Source: DASWUZ01 sp036401395 (GTDB taxonomy: Bacteria > Acidobacteriota > Terriglobia > Terriglobales > Acidobacteriaceae). Taken from it: 14,082 nucleotides of DNA. The position numbers and the translations under genes were made by a program. Position 1 is the first letter of the stretch. Every line of letters starts with the position of its first letter. The stretch spans positions 1-14,082 of the forward strand of contig DASWUZ010000330.1 of the NCBI GenBank assembly GCA_036401395.1, written 5' to 3'. Below, one piece after another: positions 6,592 through 14,082 of the stretch. A model generated the notes under the pieces. The model saw only the letters and a program-made list of their open reading frames with translations, made no database searches and was not told the DNA's origin.

Positions 6592-8811
6592 TTATCTGAC
6601 GCGAAGGCTGGTGGTTAGTTTTATATCTTTCGACGAGTCTCCGACTAACAGACTGATAGGTTCCGTTTCTACTTTCATGCCGGATTGTTTTTCGTCCCAG
6701 TAGGCTAGCGTCTGGGCTTTGAGGGGAATTTCTACAGATTTCGTCTCGCCCGCATTGAGGGTGACACGTTTAAACCCGGCTAGCTGCTCGGCGGGGCGTT
6801 CTACTTTGGATTTGAGGTGCTTGACGTAGAGCTGGACTACTTCGTCGCCAGCCATGCTGCCGGTGTTGGTTACGTCGACGCTCACCGTTACTGTGCCGTC
6901 TGAGGCGAGATTGGGAGAGCTGGTTTTCAAGTTAGCGTACTTAAATGTTGTGTAGCTAAGGCCGTAGCCGAAGGGGTAGAGCGGCTCGCCTTTGAAGTAC
7001 ATGTAGGTGCGTCCGTCGCGGATGTTGTAGTCCATCATGGGCGGCTCCTGGTCGAGCGACTTGGGCCAGGTGGTGCTGAGGTGGCCCCCTGGGTTGTAGT
7101 CGCCAAAGAGGACTTTGGCGAGGGCGGTGCCTTCGTCCTGCGAGGAGTGAGCCATGTGCAGGATGGCGGGCGCGTGGGCCTGGGACCAGTTGATGGCGAA
7201 GGGGAAGCTGGAGACGAGGACCACGACGGTTTTCGGATTGACGGCGAAGACACGCTTGACGAGTTGCTCTTGAACGAGGTCGATGCTTTCACGGTCGCGG
7301 CCTTCGCGGCCGTCGCTGAGCTGGCTGCAGGATAGTGTGCCCCCGCCGTCGATGGTGTCGTGCCATTCGTGCTCCATCTCAGGGCCGCATTTGGGGTCGT
7401 TGCCGATGACGACTACGGCTACGTCGGAGGTGCGGGCGGCGATGATGGCCGGGTCGCCGAGTTCGCTGCCCGCGTAGTTGACCTTGACGTTGGGGCCTAC
7501 TTCATCCTTGATGGCCTGTAGCGGCGTGATGGCGTGAGGAGGCGTGCCGCCGTACCAGTCCCAGAGGACGGAGTCAGCGAGCGGGCCTACTACTGCGATC
7601 GACTTGATCGAGTCTCTCTTCAAGGGCAGGAAGGAGTTGTCGTTCTTGAGGAGGACTACGGACTCGAGCGCCATCTTTGACGAGACGGACTGGTCGCGGT
7701 CGGTGTTCCAGGGCTCAGGGGAGTCTTTGATTTTTGAGTAAGGGACCATATCCGGCGGGTCGAGCAAGCCGAGGCGAATAGTGGTGCGGAATTTGGGGCG
7801 GAGCAAGTCGTCGATCTCCGACTCTTTGATGGAGCCGTCTTTAACGGCGGCAGTGGCCTCGACTTTGACGTTGTCGAGGAACTGATTGATACCCGCGTGC
7901 ATGGCTGCTACGACTGCCTGTTCCATGTTGGGGAAGCGCTTGTGGTCGGTGACGAGGAGCTTGATCGCGCCGCCATCGCCGGACAATATGTCGACGCCCC
8001 ACTTATCGCGCAGGATGGATTTGAGAATCGGGTTGATGGCCATCGGGGTGCCGTTCCATGCGTTGTAGGAGGCCATCACGCCCTTGGCGCCGCCCTCGAG
8101 GAAGGCCATCCGGAAGGGGACGGAGTAGTACTCCCAGAAGAGGCGCTGGTCGAAGACGGAGTTGGATTTAGTGCGGAGGTCTTCATTGCTGTTGGCGAGG
8201 AAGTGCTTAAGCAGCGCTGCGGACTGCCAGTATTTGGGGTCGTCGCCCTGTATGCCCTTGGTGAAGGCGACGGCCATGGTGCCGTTGAAGAAGGGATCTT
8301 CGCCGTAGACTTCCTCGCTGCGGCCCCAGCGCGGATCGCGGGCCAGGTCGGATTGGGGGCCCCAGAGTTGCAGGATTTGGCGATTATATTTTGCGGTCTG
8401 GGTGATGAAACGCGCCTCGTAGCCCTCGACGTCGCCGGCTTGGCGAACGAGATCGGGGTCCCAGGTTTCGCCCATGCCGGGAGGCTGCGGGAACTGCGTG
8501 GTGGTGATCATCTCGCGCTTGTATCTGGCGTTGTTGCTGCCGCGCTGGACGAGGCCGTGAATGCCTTCAGAGCTCCCAAAGTTGGGGACGCCGAGACGCG
8601 GGACGCCCGTGCGGGTTCCGAGGCAGTCGATCTTCTCGTCGACGGTCATCTGGTGCAGGAGGTCGGTGATGCGCTGCTCCATCGGGAGGCTTGGGTCTTT
8701 GAAATGATAGGCGGTTTCCTGGGCTCGCAGGGGGGAAATCGCAATGACTAGCACGGCGAGAGTGCTGATCGCCTTCCGCGCTGAGGGTCGTTTTATAAAG
8801 TGCTCGCTCAT
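6592..8811 (-). CDS. Secreted glycoside hydrolase family 3 (beta-glucosidase/beta-xylosidase type)
   Basis: A 739-residue retaining exo-glycosidase that would release beta-linked glucose or xylose from oligosaccharides in the periplasm or outside. Residues 1-30 form a signal peptide (basic start, hydrophobic 15-26, likely cleavage near LRAQ). The N-terminal TIM-barrel domain (about 45-350) has GPQSDLARDPRWGRSEEVYGEDP (151-173), KHFLANS (202-208) and the nucleophile region LSGDGGAI (276-283), with D279 as likely nucleophile. The alpha/beta domain (about 380-600) has VVLLKND, and GREGRDRES (501-509), where E503 is the likely acid/base. A fibronectin-III-like domain closes the protein (about 620-735; GDEVVQLYVKH, LAGFKRV). 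The domain order and the PLYPFGYGLSYTTF segment favour the xylosidase/glucosidase branch. A possible ribosome binding site, AGAGG, lies 12 bases upstream, rather far, inside a palindrome. Confidence 0.93.
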   Translation of the reverse strand: MSEHFIKRPSARKAISTLAVLVIAISPLRAQETAYHFKDPSLPMEQRITDLLHQMTVDEKIDCLGTRTGVPRLGVPNFGSSEGIHGLVQRGSNNARYKREMITTTQFPQPPGMGETWDPDLVRQAGDVEGYEARFITQTAKYNRQILQLWGPQSDLARDPRWGRSEEVYGEDPFFNGTMAVAFTKGIQGDDPKYWQSAALLKHFLANSNEDLRTKSNSVFDQRLFWEYYSVPFRMAFLEGGAKGVMASYNAWNGTPMAINPILKSILRDKWGVDILSGDGGAIKLLVTDHKRFPNMEQAVVAAMHAGINQFLDNVKVEATAAVKDGSIKESEIDDLLRPKFRTTIRLGLLDPPDMVPYSKIKDSPEPWNTDRDQSVSSKMALESVVLLKNDNSFLPLKRDSIKSIAVVGPLADSVLWDWYGGTPPHAITPLQAIKDEVGPNVKVNYAGSELGDPAIIAARTSDVAVVVIGNDPKCGPEMEHEWHDTIDGGGTLSCSQLSDGREGRDRESIDLVQEQLVKRVFAVNPKTVVVLVSSFPFAINWSQAHAPAILHMAHSSQDEGTALAKVLFGDYNPGGHLSTTWPKSLDQEPPMMDYNIRDGRTYMYFKGEPLYPFGYGLSYTTFKYANLKTSSPNLASDGTVTVSVDVTNTGSMAGDEVVQLYVKHLKSKVERPAEQLAGFKRVTLNAGETKSVEIPLKAQTLAYWDEKQSGMKVETEPISLLVGDSSKDIKLTTSLRVR

Positions 8812-8958
8812 GGTTGATTAGTGCCTCTAGAGGTTTGTACAAAGACGTTGATGCGTTGGCGCAAGTTTCTACCGGTGGAGTGTCAACAGCCACGCTATCA
8901 CGCTTATCGGATGCATTCCTATGGGCCGTTGTGGCGATCTTCAGGTATGAAGGCAGGA
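8812..8958 (-). promoter_or_regulatory. GH3 upstream region with two abutting palindromes
   Basis: This intergenic stretch should carry the GH3 promoter. Two perfect 10-bp palindromes abut: CCTCTAGAGG at 8824-8833 and TTTGTACAAA at 8834-8843. Either could be a regulator site, and the first includes the only ribosome-binding-like sequence before GH3. On the minus strand a consensus-like TTGACA lies at 8886-8881, but no good -10 element sits at the proper distance. A weak 5-bp hairpin (8939-8952) follows the end of the upstream gene. Confidence 0.4.
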
Positions 8959-11900
8959 TTACTGCGCCGGCTTGCTTAGCGGAATATCGAGGGTGCCCAT
9001 GCGCTCGGTGAGCGGGTCGTAGACGCCGACGGTAAGGGTGGTCGCGGCCTTAGGTACATCGAAATTCATTTGGAAGGCAGCCCCGTCGGCGGCGACCTTG
9101 GCGCGTCCTTCGGAGGTGAAGTCGAGGTCGAGTGGCTGCCAGGTGGAGATCAATTGCGTCCCGGCAGCGTCGCTGGCTGCGGCGGCGAAGAGGAGGCGTC
9201 CCTTTTCGGTAAAGTCAGAGGTTGCTGCTGCCACCGGCGGGTCATAGCGTGCATTGAAGTCGAGCCTGTAGGAGATAGTGCCTGGCTTTGCCGGCTGAAC
9301 GAGCCGAGTCGCCCGTGCGTTGAAGAAAATCTCGGTCGCCGGGGCAAGATCGGGTCTCAGTGCATCCACGAAATACGGGTCTAGCTTTTCTGGGGTCATT
9401 CTTTCCCTGTTATTTTCGCGTGTAGGCATTGGTGGTTCATCGAAGTATCCGCGAGGATACTCGAGGTCGTAGAGAAATCCGGCCACTTTCATTTGAACGA
9501 CGCGGAAACCGCCATCATGGACCGCCTTCGCCGGAGAGTAGGAAACGTTAAAGCTGTGGGGATTATCGGCTGATGCCATCAAGACAGCCTCGCCCAGCTG
9601 ATCAGTCTTCGGGAACGACCGGCCTCCAGTGACGGCACCAATGGATTCGAGGTCGTGGAGCTGATCGACAGGCGTTCCCCAGATGGAAACTATCGTCCGC
9701 ACCATACCGACGGCCAGATCGTTGCCCTGGGAGTCGATAGGCAGTTGGACGGCCCCGGGTGGTGCGGGCTTGTCCTTATTAACCTCTGGTAAGTTTCTGG
9801 GCTTATATATATTTATTCCCGCTGAATTTACGGTGTAGATGCTGACCCGCGCTTCCCTCAGGCGGGCCGCGAAGTGGATCATGTCCCTCGTGTAGGCCAT
9901 GGCATCTTCGAGATTGTCAGCCCCCAGCGCCAGTGCTGTCTTCCTCAGTTGTTCCGGCGTGAGGGGCAGTGGAAAGGCTTGTGCGAACCACACAATGCTT
10001 TTTCGCCCTTGGATTCCGTCAAGGTAACGAAGAATCTGTTGGAGTGCTTCAAGGGTCCGCTGCATGCGCATCTGTTTGGAAAAAACGCATCCGTGAAGGG
10101 GGACCGCTAAAGCCTCATTCGCGGCATCCCCACTATTCTCTGCTGCGAGGTGGTTGGCCGGCTGCCCCAGGGTGCGCGGTTCGCTGCCAAAGCATTCGCG
10201 CAGATCGGGATCGGTTTCAAATTGGGCAAGTACACTTTCCAGGTGCGTAGTGAACTGAGCAGGCGCCTTGCCGCCCTCATCCGTAGCGGCTTTCAGTTTT
10301 TCGGTGACGCTGTCGACTGCTGCCAGCAAGGCACTCGAGTCGCCCGCCAGACCCTGGAACATCCAAAGGCGTGAACCGAGGCCGAACACGGCCACGTGGG
10401 TCTGGGGCGGAATTTGCTTGAGGTAAGCGATCATCAAATGTTGGCGTTGAAAGACGGCATCGGCAGTGGGCGTATTCATGTTGTCCAACATGAGCACGGT
10501 GGTTGAGTCTAACTGCGGGAGTGCGTTGGTGTAGTACTTCACCGGTAGCGAGGTGGCTCGCGGGGCCGTTCGGACTGTGCCGTCGCTCGCCAGTGGGCCG
10601 GGATCCGCATCCAGGGCGGGCTTCGACCCGGCCGCTGTGTTGCTGGCCGTCCGCAATGGCGATAGCGTCTCGGCGCGATCTTCGAAGGAAACGATCTGTT
10701 GTTGCTCGCCGTCATCGATGACCTGGAACCGATCGCGGGTCAAATCTTTGGCGTACTCGCCAGCGGCGGTGATCGCTGTGACGTCAATCGTCATCGTCCC
10801 TGGCGGTGGCGCGCTGGGTGCGGGGGCGGGCGGCGGCAGTGGTGGAAGATCAGCATCCTGGGGTTCCTCTTTTCCCCCGTGCGGGATGATTGCCTTGAGC
10901 GGCCGCGCACGAGGAATGCTCAAAGCAGCCCGCATAGGGTCGTAGGCCCCCGGCCGGAGCACCGCGTAGAGCTCCCGGTCGATCAGGCACAGAAATGTCG
11001 CCACAAGTTGGTAGCTGTTGTAGTAGCTGCGCGGGTCAATGGCGTCGGCGGTGTCCTGCTCTGAGCCTGGTATCGCGCGTTTTTCATGAGTCACCGAGTG
11101 GAGGACGAGGGTCGGAATGCCAGCCCGGCGAAAAGGTCCCGTGTCGTCTACGCTTACAACTTCGTAGCAGCTCTCGCGCTTCGGCATGGTGTTGTCGCCG
11201 AGCGAGCGACCCACCCCGCGAAGCACTTCTTCCAGGCCGAGATCTTGCAGGAACTGCGGGGTATTATCCGGAAAACTGCAGGACCTGAGAGGGCTCATGC
11301 CAAGATTGTCGAGGCCCAGCACCGCCCGGATGCGGGTGCGGTCTGGACTGGTAGGGCTTTTGAGAAATGCCTGGCCGCCCTTCTGTCCGTCGAGGGCGGC
11401 AAATATGTAAGTGGTGTGTCGAGTAGTTGCCTGCATCGCGTGATAAAGCAGGGGGAGCATGGCCGCCGCAGTCCAATTTTCAATCGCGCCGAGCCCTTTT
11501 CCCGGATGGTTGTAGTGGGCCGTGATCACGACCGTGTCGGTGCTCTCGCCGGGCAGAGTGCAGATCAGGTTCAAGCCATTCTTGGTCTTCTGCAGTTCCG
11601 GCTTGCACTCATCCTTGACGAAAAGAGCGCGCAACCGTTCCAGGCGCTCCGCGTCCGTGGTCGGAACCGTCCGCACCCAGTTCTCTACGAAGGGTTTTGA
11701 AGAAGACCAGAAGAGAATCGACGGTGGGGTGGCTGGTTGTGCCTCCGATGGTGGAGGCGGCGCCGTATCGGAGTCGTGGTTTTGCTGGGCATTCGCCAGC
11801 GGGTTCTGCCCGGACCGCTGGCCCGGCGCGCTTTGACCGACACGTTGCTGACTCGGGTCCCAGTGCTGTGCGGACGCTCCGTTCACCGCGAGGAAAAGGG

Positions 11901-11964
11901 CCAGAAGCGCGGTTAGTCGAGCGACTGCCGTGCGCCAGTGCGTGCTGGAAAAATGCCTCGTCAT
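8959..11964 (-). CDS. Exported M28 peptidase-like / VWFA-related Acidobacterial domain protein
   Basis: A 1001-residue exported protein with no known enzymatic role. A signal peptide spans about 1-32 (hydrophobic 16-27, NGASAQ), followed by a Gln/Pro-rich linker to about 80. Residues 90-330 resemble an M28 zinc aminopeptidase, but the metal motifs are altered: HxD reads HYN (150-152), the bridging Asp reads E162, the EE pair reads D192-G193, while D219 (LGLDNLG) remains. It is therefore probably not an active zinc peptidase. A Pro-rich linker (373-388) leads to the VWFA-related Acidobacterial domain (about 390-845): DLTRDRFQVIDDGEQQQIVSFE, TVLMLDNMNTPTADAVFQRQH with the first MIDAS Asp (D494), LPVKYYTNALP before it, and a closing DGGFRVVQMKV...RGYF. 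A C-terminal beta-rich segment (875-1000) follows. Cys591 and Cys626 lie in an insertion and could form a disulfide. The start has only a weak ribosome binding site. Confidence 0.85.
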   Translation of the reverse strand: MTRHFSSTHWRTAVARLTALLALFLAVNGASAQHWDPSQQRVGQSAPGQRSGQNPLANAQQNHDSDTAPPPPSEAQPATPPSILFWSSSKPFVENWVRTVPTTDAERLERLRALFVKDECKPELQKTKNGLNLICTLPGESTDTVVITAHYNHPGKGLGAIENWTAAAMLPLLYHAMQATTRHTTYIFAALDGQKGGQAFLKSPTSPDRTRIRAVLGLDNLGMSPLRSCSFPDNTPQFLQDLGLEEVLRGVGRSLGDNTMPKRESCYEVVSVDDTGPFRRAGIPTLVLHSVTHEKRAIPGSEQDTADAIDPRSYYNSYQLVATFLCLIDRELYAVLRPGAYDPMRAALSIPRARPLKAIIPHGGKEEPQDADLPPLPPPAPAPSAPPPGTMTIDVTAITAAGEYAKDLTRDRFQVIDDGEQQQIVSFEDRAETLSPLRTASNTAAGSKPALDADPGPLASDGTVRTAPRATSLPVKYYTNALPQLDSTTVLMLDNMNTPTADAVFQRQHLMIAYLKQIPPQTHVAVFGLGSRLWMFQGLAGDSSALLAAVDSVTEKLKAATDEGGKAPAQFTTHLESVLAQFETDPDLRECFGSEPRTLGQPANHLAAENSGDAANEALAVPLHGCVFSKQMRMQRTLEALQQILRYLDGIQGRKSIVWFAQAFPLPLTPEQLRKTALALGADNLEDAMAYTRDMIHFAARLREARVSIYTVNSAGINIYKPRNLPEVNKDKPAPPGAVQLPIDSQGNDLAVGMVRTIVSIWGTPVDQLHDLESIGAVTGGRSFPKTDQLGEAVLMASADNPHSFNVSYSPAKAVHDGGFRVVQMKVAGFLYDLEYPRGYFDEPPMPTRENNRERMTPEKLDPYFVDALRPDLAPATEIFFNARATRLVQPAKPGTISYRLDFNARYDPPVAAATSDFTEKGRLLFAAAASDAAGTQLISTWQPLDLDFTSEGRAKVAADGAAFQMNFDVPKAATTLTVGVYDPLTERMGTLDIPLSKPAQ

Positions 11965-12068
11965 TCCGTCATCCGCGCGTGTTTCCCAACGCCGTTATAT
12001 CAGGAAGTCCGGCGTGCATCGCTGGATTAATTTCACGCGCTGAAGGGTCCTGAGGATTTGCACGGATG

Positions 12069-12092
12069 GGCCGCGATCTTCAGGATGCGGCC
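12069..12092 (-). other. Inverted repeat spanning the glgA stop codon
   Basis: Perfect 6-bp arms GGCCGC/GCGGCC (12069-12074 and 12087-12092) with a 12-base loop containing the glgA stop codon. It could help end transcription or protect the mRNA 3' end. No T-tract follows on the minus strand, so it is not a clear intrinsic terminator. Confidence 0.3.
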
Positions 12093-13312
12093 TTAACGCG
12101 CGAGCGTTGATCGAGGAGACTTCGATAAAGATCGATAGTCTGATCGGCGATGGCGGACCAGGCGAATTTTTCCTCGACGCGTTTGCGGCCGGCGGCACCA
12201 AACTGGCGGCATCTTGCGGGGTCGGCCAGAAGATCGGACAGACGGCGGGCAAGGTCGCGGGCGAACTGGCCGGGGTGCGACGGGAAGGTGGTGACCGGGT
12301 CTTGTTCGAAGGGAACCAGGTACCCGGTCTCGTTTTCGACAACCACTTCGAGGATGCCGCCGGTCGCACTCGCTACTACGGGTGCTCCGCAGGCCATGGC
12401 TTCGAGATTGATGATGCCAAAAGGCTCGTAGACGGACGGGCAGCAGAAGACCTGGCAGTTGCTGTAGAGCTGGATGGCTTCCGGCTTCGTGACCATCTTC
12501 TCGATCCAGACAATGTGAGGGTTGTGGGCGCGGGCGTCGTCAACTTTCTGGCGCATCTCGGCGGCGATTTCGGGGGTGTCGGGTGCGCCGGCGCAGAGCA
12601 CGACCTGGGTATTAGGCGGCAGGTAGCGGATGGCTTCGACGAGGTGGGTCACGCCTTTTTGGCGGGTAATGCGGCCCACAAAGAGGACGTATGGTATGGC
12701 AGGGTCGACTCCATATTTAAGTAGCGCGGTGGTGTCGGATGTCTTTTGATATTCGTCGAGGTCGATGCCGTTGTAGATGACGTGAATGCGACCGGGATCG
12801 ACATCGGGGTAGGCACGGAGGATGTCGGCCTTGGTGCCGTTCGAGACGGCAATGATCGCGTCCGCGTCAAGGATCGCGGTACGCTCCATCCACGAGCTCA
12901 TGGCGTAGCCGCTGCCGAGCTGCTCGGCCTTCCACGCGCGCAAAGGCTCGAGGCTATGAGTTGTCAGCACGAAGGGGACGCTAAAGAGCTTCTTCGCGAG
13001 GAAGCCGGCCATCGACACGTACCAGGTGTGGGTGTGGACGACATCGATGCGGCTGAGGTCTTTCTGCTGGGCGAGGTTTAGGGAGAAGGCGTCGAGGGCG
13101 GTCTGAAATTTTTCCGGCGGCCCCTCGGAGAGTTTGGCCCAGGGCTCGCCGCCCCGCACATGAAGATTGCCCTCATCGGAGTGCTGATTGCCCCAGCAGT
13201 GGACTTCTACTTCGATCTTCTTGGCCAGTTCGCGGCTGAGGTACTCGACGTGGACGCCGGCACCGCCGTAGACGTTCGGCGGGTATTCGCGCGTTAGCAG
13301 CCCTGCTCGCAT
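12080..13312 (-). CDS. glgA: Glycogen synthase, GT4 family (actinobacterial GlgA/GlgM type)
   Basis: A 410-residue GT-B fold glycosyltransferase of family GT4, matching the 'glycogen synthase, Corynebacterium family' type. Members transfer glucose from ADP-glucose to glycogen, or to glucose 1-phosphate to make maltose 1-phosphate for the GlgE route (GlgM activity). The sequence does not decide between these. Features: N-terminal LLTREYPPNVYGGAGVHVE (5-23, acceptor/glycine loop), VVHTHTWYVSMAG (91-103), TTHSLEPLRAWK (117-128), FVGRITRQKG with R214 and K219 as phosphate-binding residues, and the E-x7-E motif E296/E304 in YEPFGIINLEAM. No signal peptide; cytoplasmic. The start has CGGAG about 8 bases upstream. 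No glgB, glgC or glgE is in the window, so the gene appears to stand alone. Confidence 0.87.
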   Translation of the reverse strand: MRAGLLTREYPPNVYGGAGVHVEYLSRELAKKIEVEVHCWGNQHSDEGNLHVRGGEPWAKLSEGPPEKFQTALDAFSLNLAQQKDLSRIDVVHTHTWYVSMAGFLAKKLFSVPFVLTTHSLEPLRAWKAEQLGSGYAMSSWMERTAILDADAIIAVSNGTKADILRAYPDVDPGRIHVIYNGIDLDEYQKTSDTTALLKYGVDPAIPYVLFVGRITRQKGVTHLVEAIRYLPPNTQVVLCAGAPDTPEIAAEMRQKVDDARAHNPHIVWIEKMVTKPEAIQLYSNCQVFCCPSVYEPFGIINLEAMACGAPVVASATGGILEVVVENETGYLVPFEQDPVTTFPSHPGQFARDLARRLSDLLADPARCRQFGAAGRKRVEEKFAWSAIADQTIDLYRSLLDQRSRVKAAS

Positions 13313-13521
13313 GGATGTCTCCGGTTGCCTGGCGATGGTACCCCGGCGTGGGCCGGCGAGGCCCTAAATGCAGTTTGTTGGGATGCTGTTTGTGGATCGG
13401 GTGGCGCCGGCTAAGGTATTTTTCAGGGATTTTGTCGCAGTCTTCCCGGGACCGTTAGGCGACGCGGATCTAAGATGCCCGGCAGCTTAGAACGGGGAGG
13501 GCATTCGATGAAAGTATATGC
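13313..13521 (-). promoter_or_regulatory. glgA upstream region
   Basis: About 210 bases of non-coding sequence that should hold the glgA promoter and leader. A GC-rich hairpin CCGGC-GTGG-GCCGG at 13343-13356 would lie in the glgA mRNA leader, about 30 bases before the start. No convincing -35/-10 pair or riboswitch was recognised. Confidence 0.3.
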
Positions 13522-13554
13522 GGCCGAAGGCAGCAGTTGAAGCTGCCCTCGGCC
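13522..13554 (-). terminator. Strong hairpin after the surface-protein gene, likely terminator
   Basis: A 33-base hairpin: outer stem GGCCGA/TCGGCC (13522-13527 with 13549-13554), one A-C mismatch, inner stem GGCAGC/GCTGCC (13529-13534 with 13542-13547) and a 7-base loop. It starts 17 bases after the stop of the minus-strand surface-protein gene and before the glgA promoter region, the expected terminator position. On the minus strand the following bases (GCATATACTTTC) are only moderately T-rich, so termination may be weak or need help. Confidence 0.55.
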
Positions 13555-13571
13555 TAAGATACGAAACCAGA

Positions 13572-14082
13572 TCAACGACTGATGATCTGACTCTGTACGA
13601 ATGGCGCCGAAGTTCCACTTGCGGCGGTCGCGCTTCCGTTTTCCGTTAGCATGAGCTTCGTTACGGTCCCCGGCACGTTGAGATAAATTCTGACCGTGAA
13701 AACAGCGCCGGCAGCAAGACTTCCAGCCTGGATAGGCAGGGCCGGAGAGAGCGCCGAATTATAACTTGCGGTCCCCGTTCCCCCCAGGGTCTGCGTTGCA
13801 AGGCCATTGATTGCCGTCGAAGTTGATGTTCCGGTGCCTGTGTTCTTCAACTGTAGATCGACGAACAGAATGCTCGAAGAATACCAACCCCTGTTGATTA
13901 TCGTGGCAGCGATCGAAGGCGCCCCCTGTCCGTTAGCGGTGAACGTCGCCGTGACAGATTTCGCCGCGCTCATTGTCACCTGACAAGAGGCCGTGCCCGT
14001 GCAGGCCCCGCTCCATCCAGCAAAGGTCGAGCCGGTTGCTGCAGTCGCGCTTAAGGTTACCGGTGTGCCGCTGTTGTAATTT
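13572..14082 (-). CDS. Secreted/surface protein with InlB-type repeat, C-terminal part (5' end beyond right edge)
   Basis: The frame is open from the right edge to a TGA at 13574-13572, so only the last 169 residues are seen. A start at the GTG at 13979 would be wrong, because the domain continues upstream of it. The first visible part (SGTPVTLSATAATGSTFAGW, SGACTGTASCQVTMSAAKS, VTATF) is a divergent InlB B-repeat-like unit (bacterial repeat domain), with a Cys pair around TGTAS that could form a disulfide. It is followed by a beta-sandwich-like segment (IAATIINRGWYSS, LQLKNTGTGTS, IQAGSLAAGAVFTVRIYLNVPGTV) resembling the C-terminal domains of secreted Acidobacterial adhesin-like proteins. 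No membrane anchor or sorting motif is visible at the C-terminus. The function is probably extracellular binding; the ligand is unknown. Confidence 0.72.
   Translation of the reverse strand, partial: NYNSGTPVTLSATAATGSTFAGWSGACTGTASCQVTMSAAKSVTATFTANGQGAPSIAATIINRGWYSSSILFVDLQLKNTGTGTSTSTAINGLATQTLGGTGTASYNSALSPALPIQAGSLAAGAVFTVRIYLNVPGTVTKLMLTENGSATAASGTSAPFVQSQIISR

Noticed and set aside
7897..8751. 284-codon plus-strand ORF inside the GH3 gene
   Set aside because: Antisense shadow produced by GC-rich third positions of GH3; Gly/Ala/Val-rich with no family signature or ribosome binding site.
8851..8867. Possible LacI-type operator TTGATGCG...CGCAA upstream of GH3
   Set aside because: Only four bases of each arm are complementary; symmetry is too poor to call.
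8934..8945. 12-base match GCGATCTTCAGG also found at 12073-12084, both near gene ends
   Set aside because: Matches of 12 bases are expected several times by chance in 14 kb, and there is no longer similarity around them.
11086..12724. Long plus-strand ORFs at 11086-11700 and 12107-12724
   Set aside because: Antisense shadows of the VWFA-related and glgA genes, both of which have firm motif support on the minus strand.

Overview
The window reads as a chromosomal segment of an Acidobacteriota genome, most likely the Terriglobia/Acidobacteriaceae side. The best taxonomic sign is a 1001-residue exported protein carrying the von Willebrand A-like domain described as the 'VWFA-related Acidobacterial domain'. 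Moderately GC-rich DNA, secreted GH5 and GH3 glycosidases and a surface protein with InlB-type repeats fit that assignment. It is an inference from gene content, because no rRNA or other marker gene is present.

Layout, left to right. Positions 1-1607 form a minus-strand operon: a possible 47-codon leader ORF with a strong ribosome binding site, a VapB-like antitoxin, a PIN-domain VapC-like toxin, and a GlcNAc-type glycosyltransferase cut by the left edge. Divergent from it is an exported GH5 glycoside hydrolase (1695-2924). Positions 3131-6164 hold a tight plus-strand operon larE-larC-larB. These are the three enzymes that build the nickel-pincer nucleotide cofactor of lactate racemase-type (LarA) enzymes; no larA is in the window. 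A decayed GNAT acetyltransferase remnant lies convergently against the end of larB. The rest is on the minus strand: a secreted GH3 glycosidase (6592-8811), the VWFA-related protein fused to a degraded M28 peptidase domain (8959-11964), a GT4 glycogen synthase of the actinobacterial type (12080-13312), a strong hairpin, and the C-terminal end of a secreted repeat protein cut by the right edge.

Functionally this is a carbohydrate-oriented neighbourhood (GH5, GH3, glycogen synthesis, a glycosyltransferase) with a nickel-cofactor operon and a toxin-antitoxin module embedded. The lar genes clearly work together as one pathway; the client LarA-type enzyme must be encoded elsewhere and could act on lactate or on another 2-hydroxy acid. 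I see no tRNA, rRNA, CRISPR array, insertion sequence or phage gene. Nothing here is convincingly a wholly new system. The points most worth a second look are the toxin-antitoxin/glycosyltransferase operon with its leader ORF, the pseudo-peptidase/VWFA fusion, the His-rich single-frame LarC, and paired palindromes in the GH3 leader.
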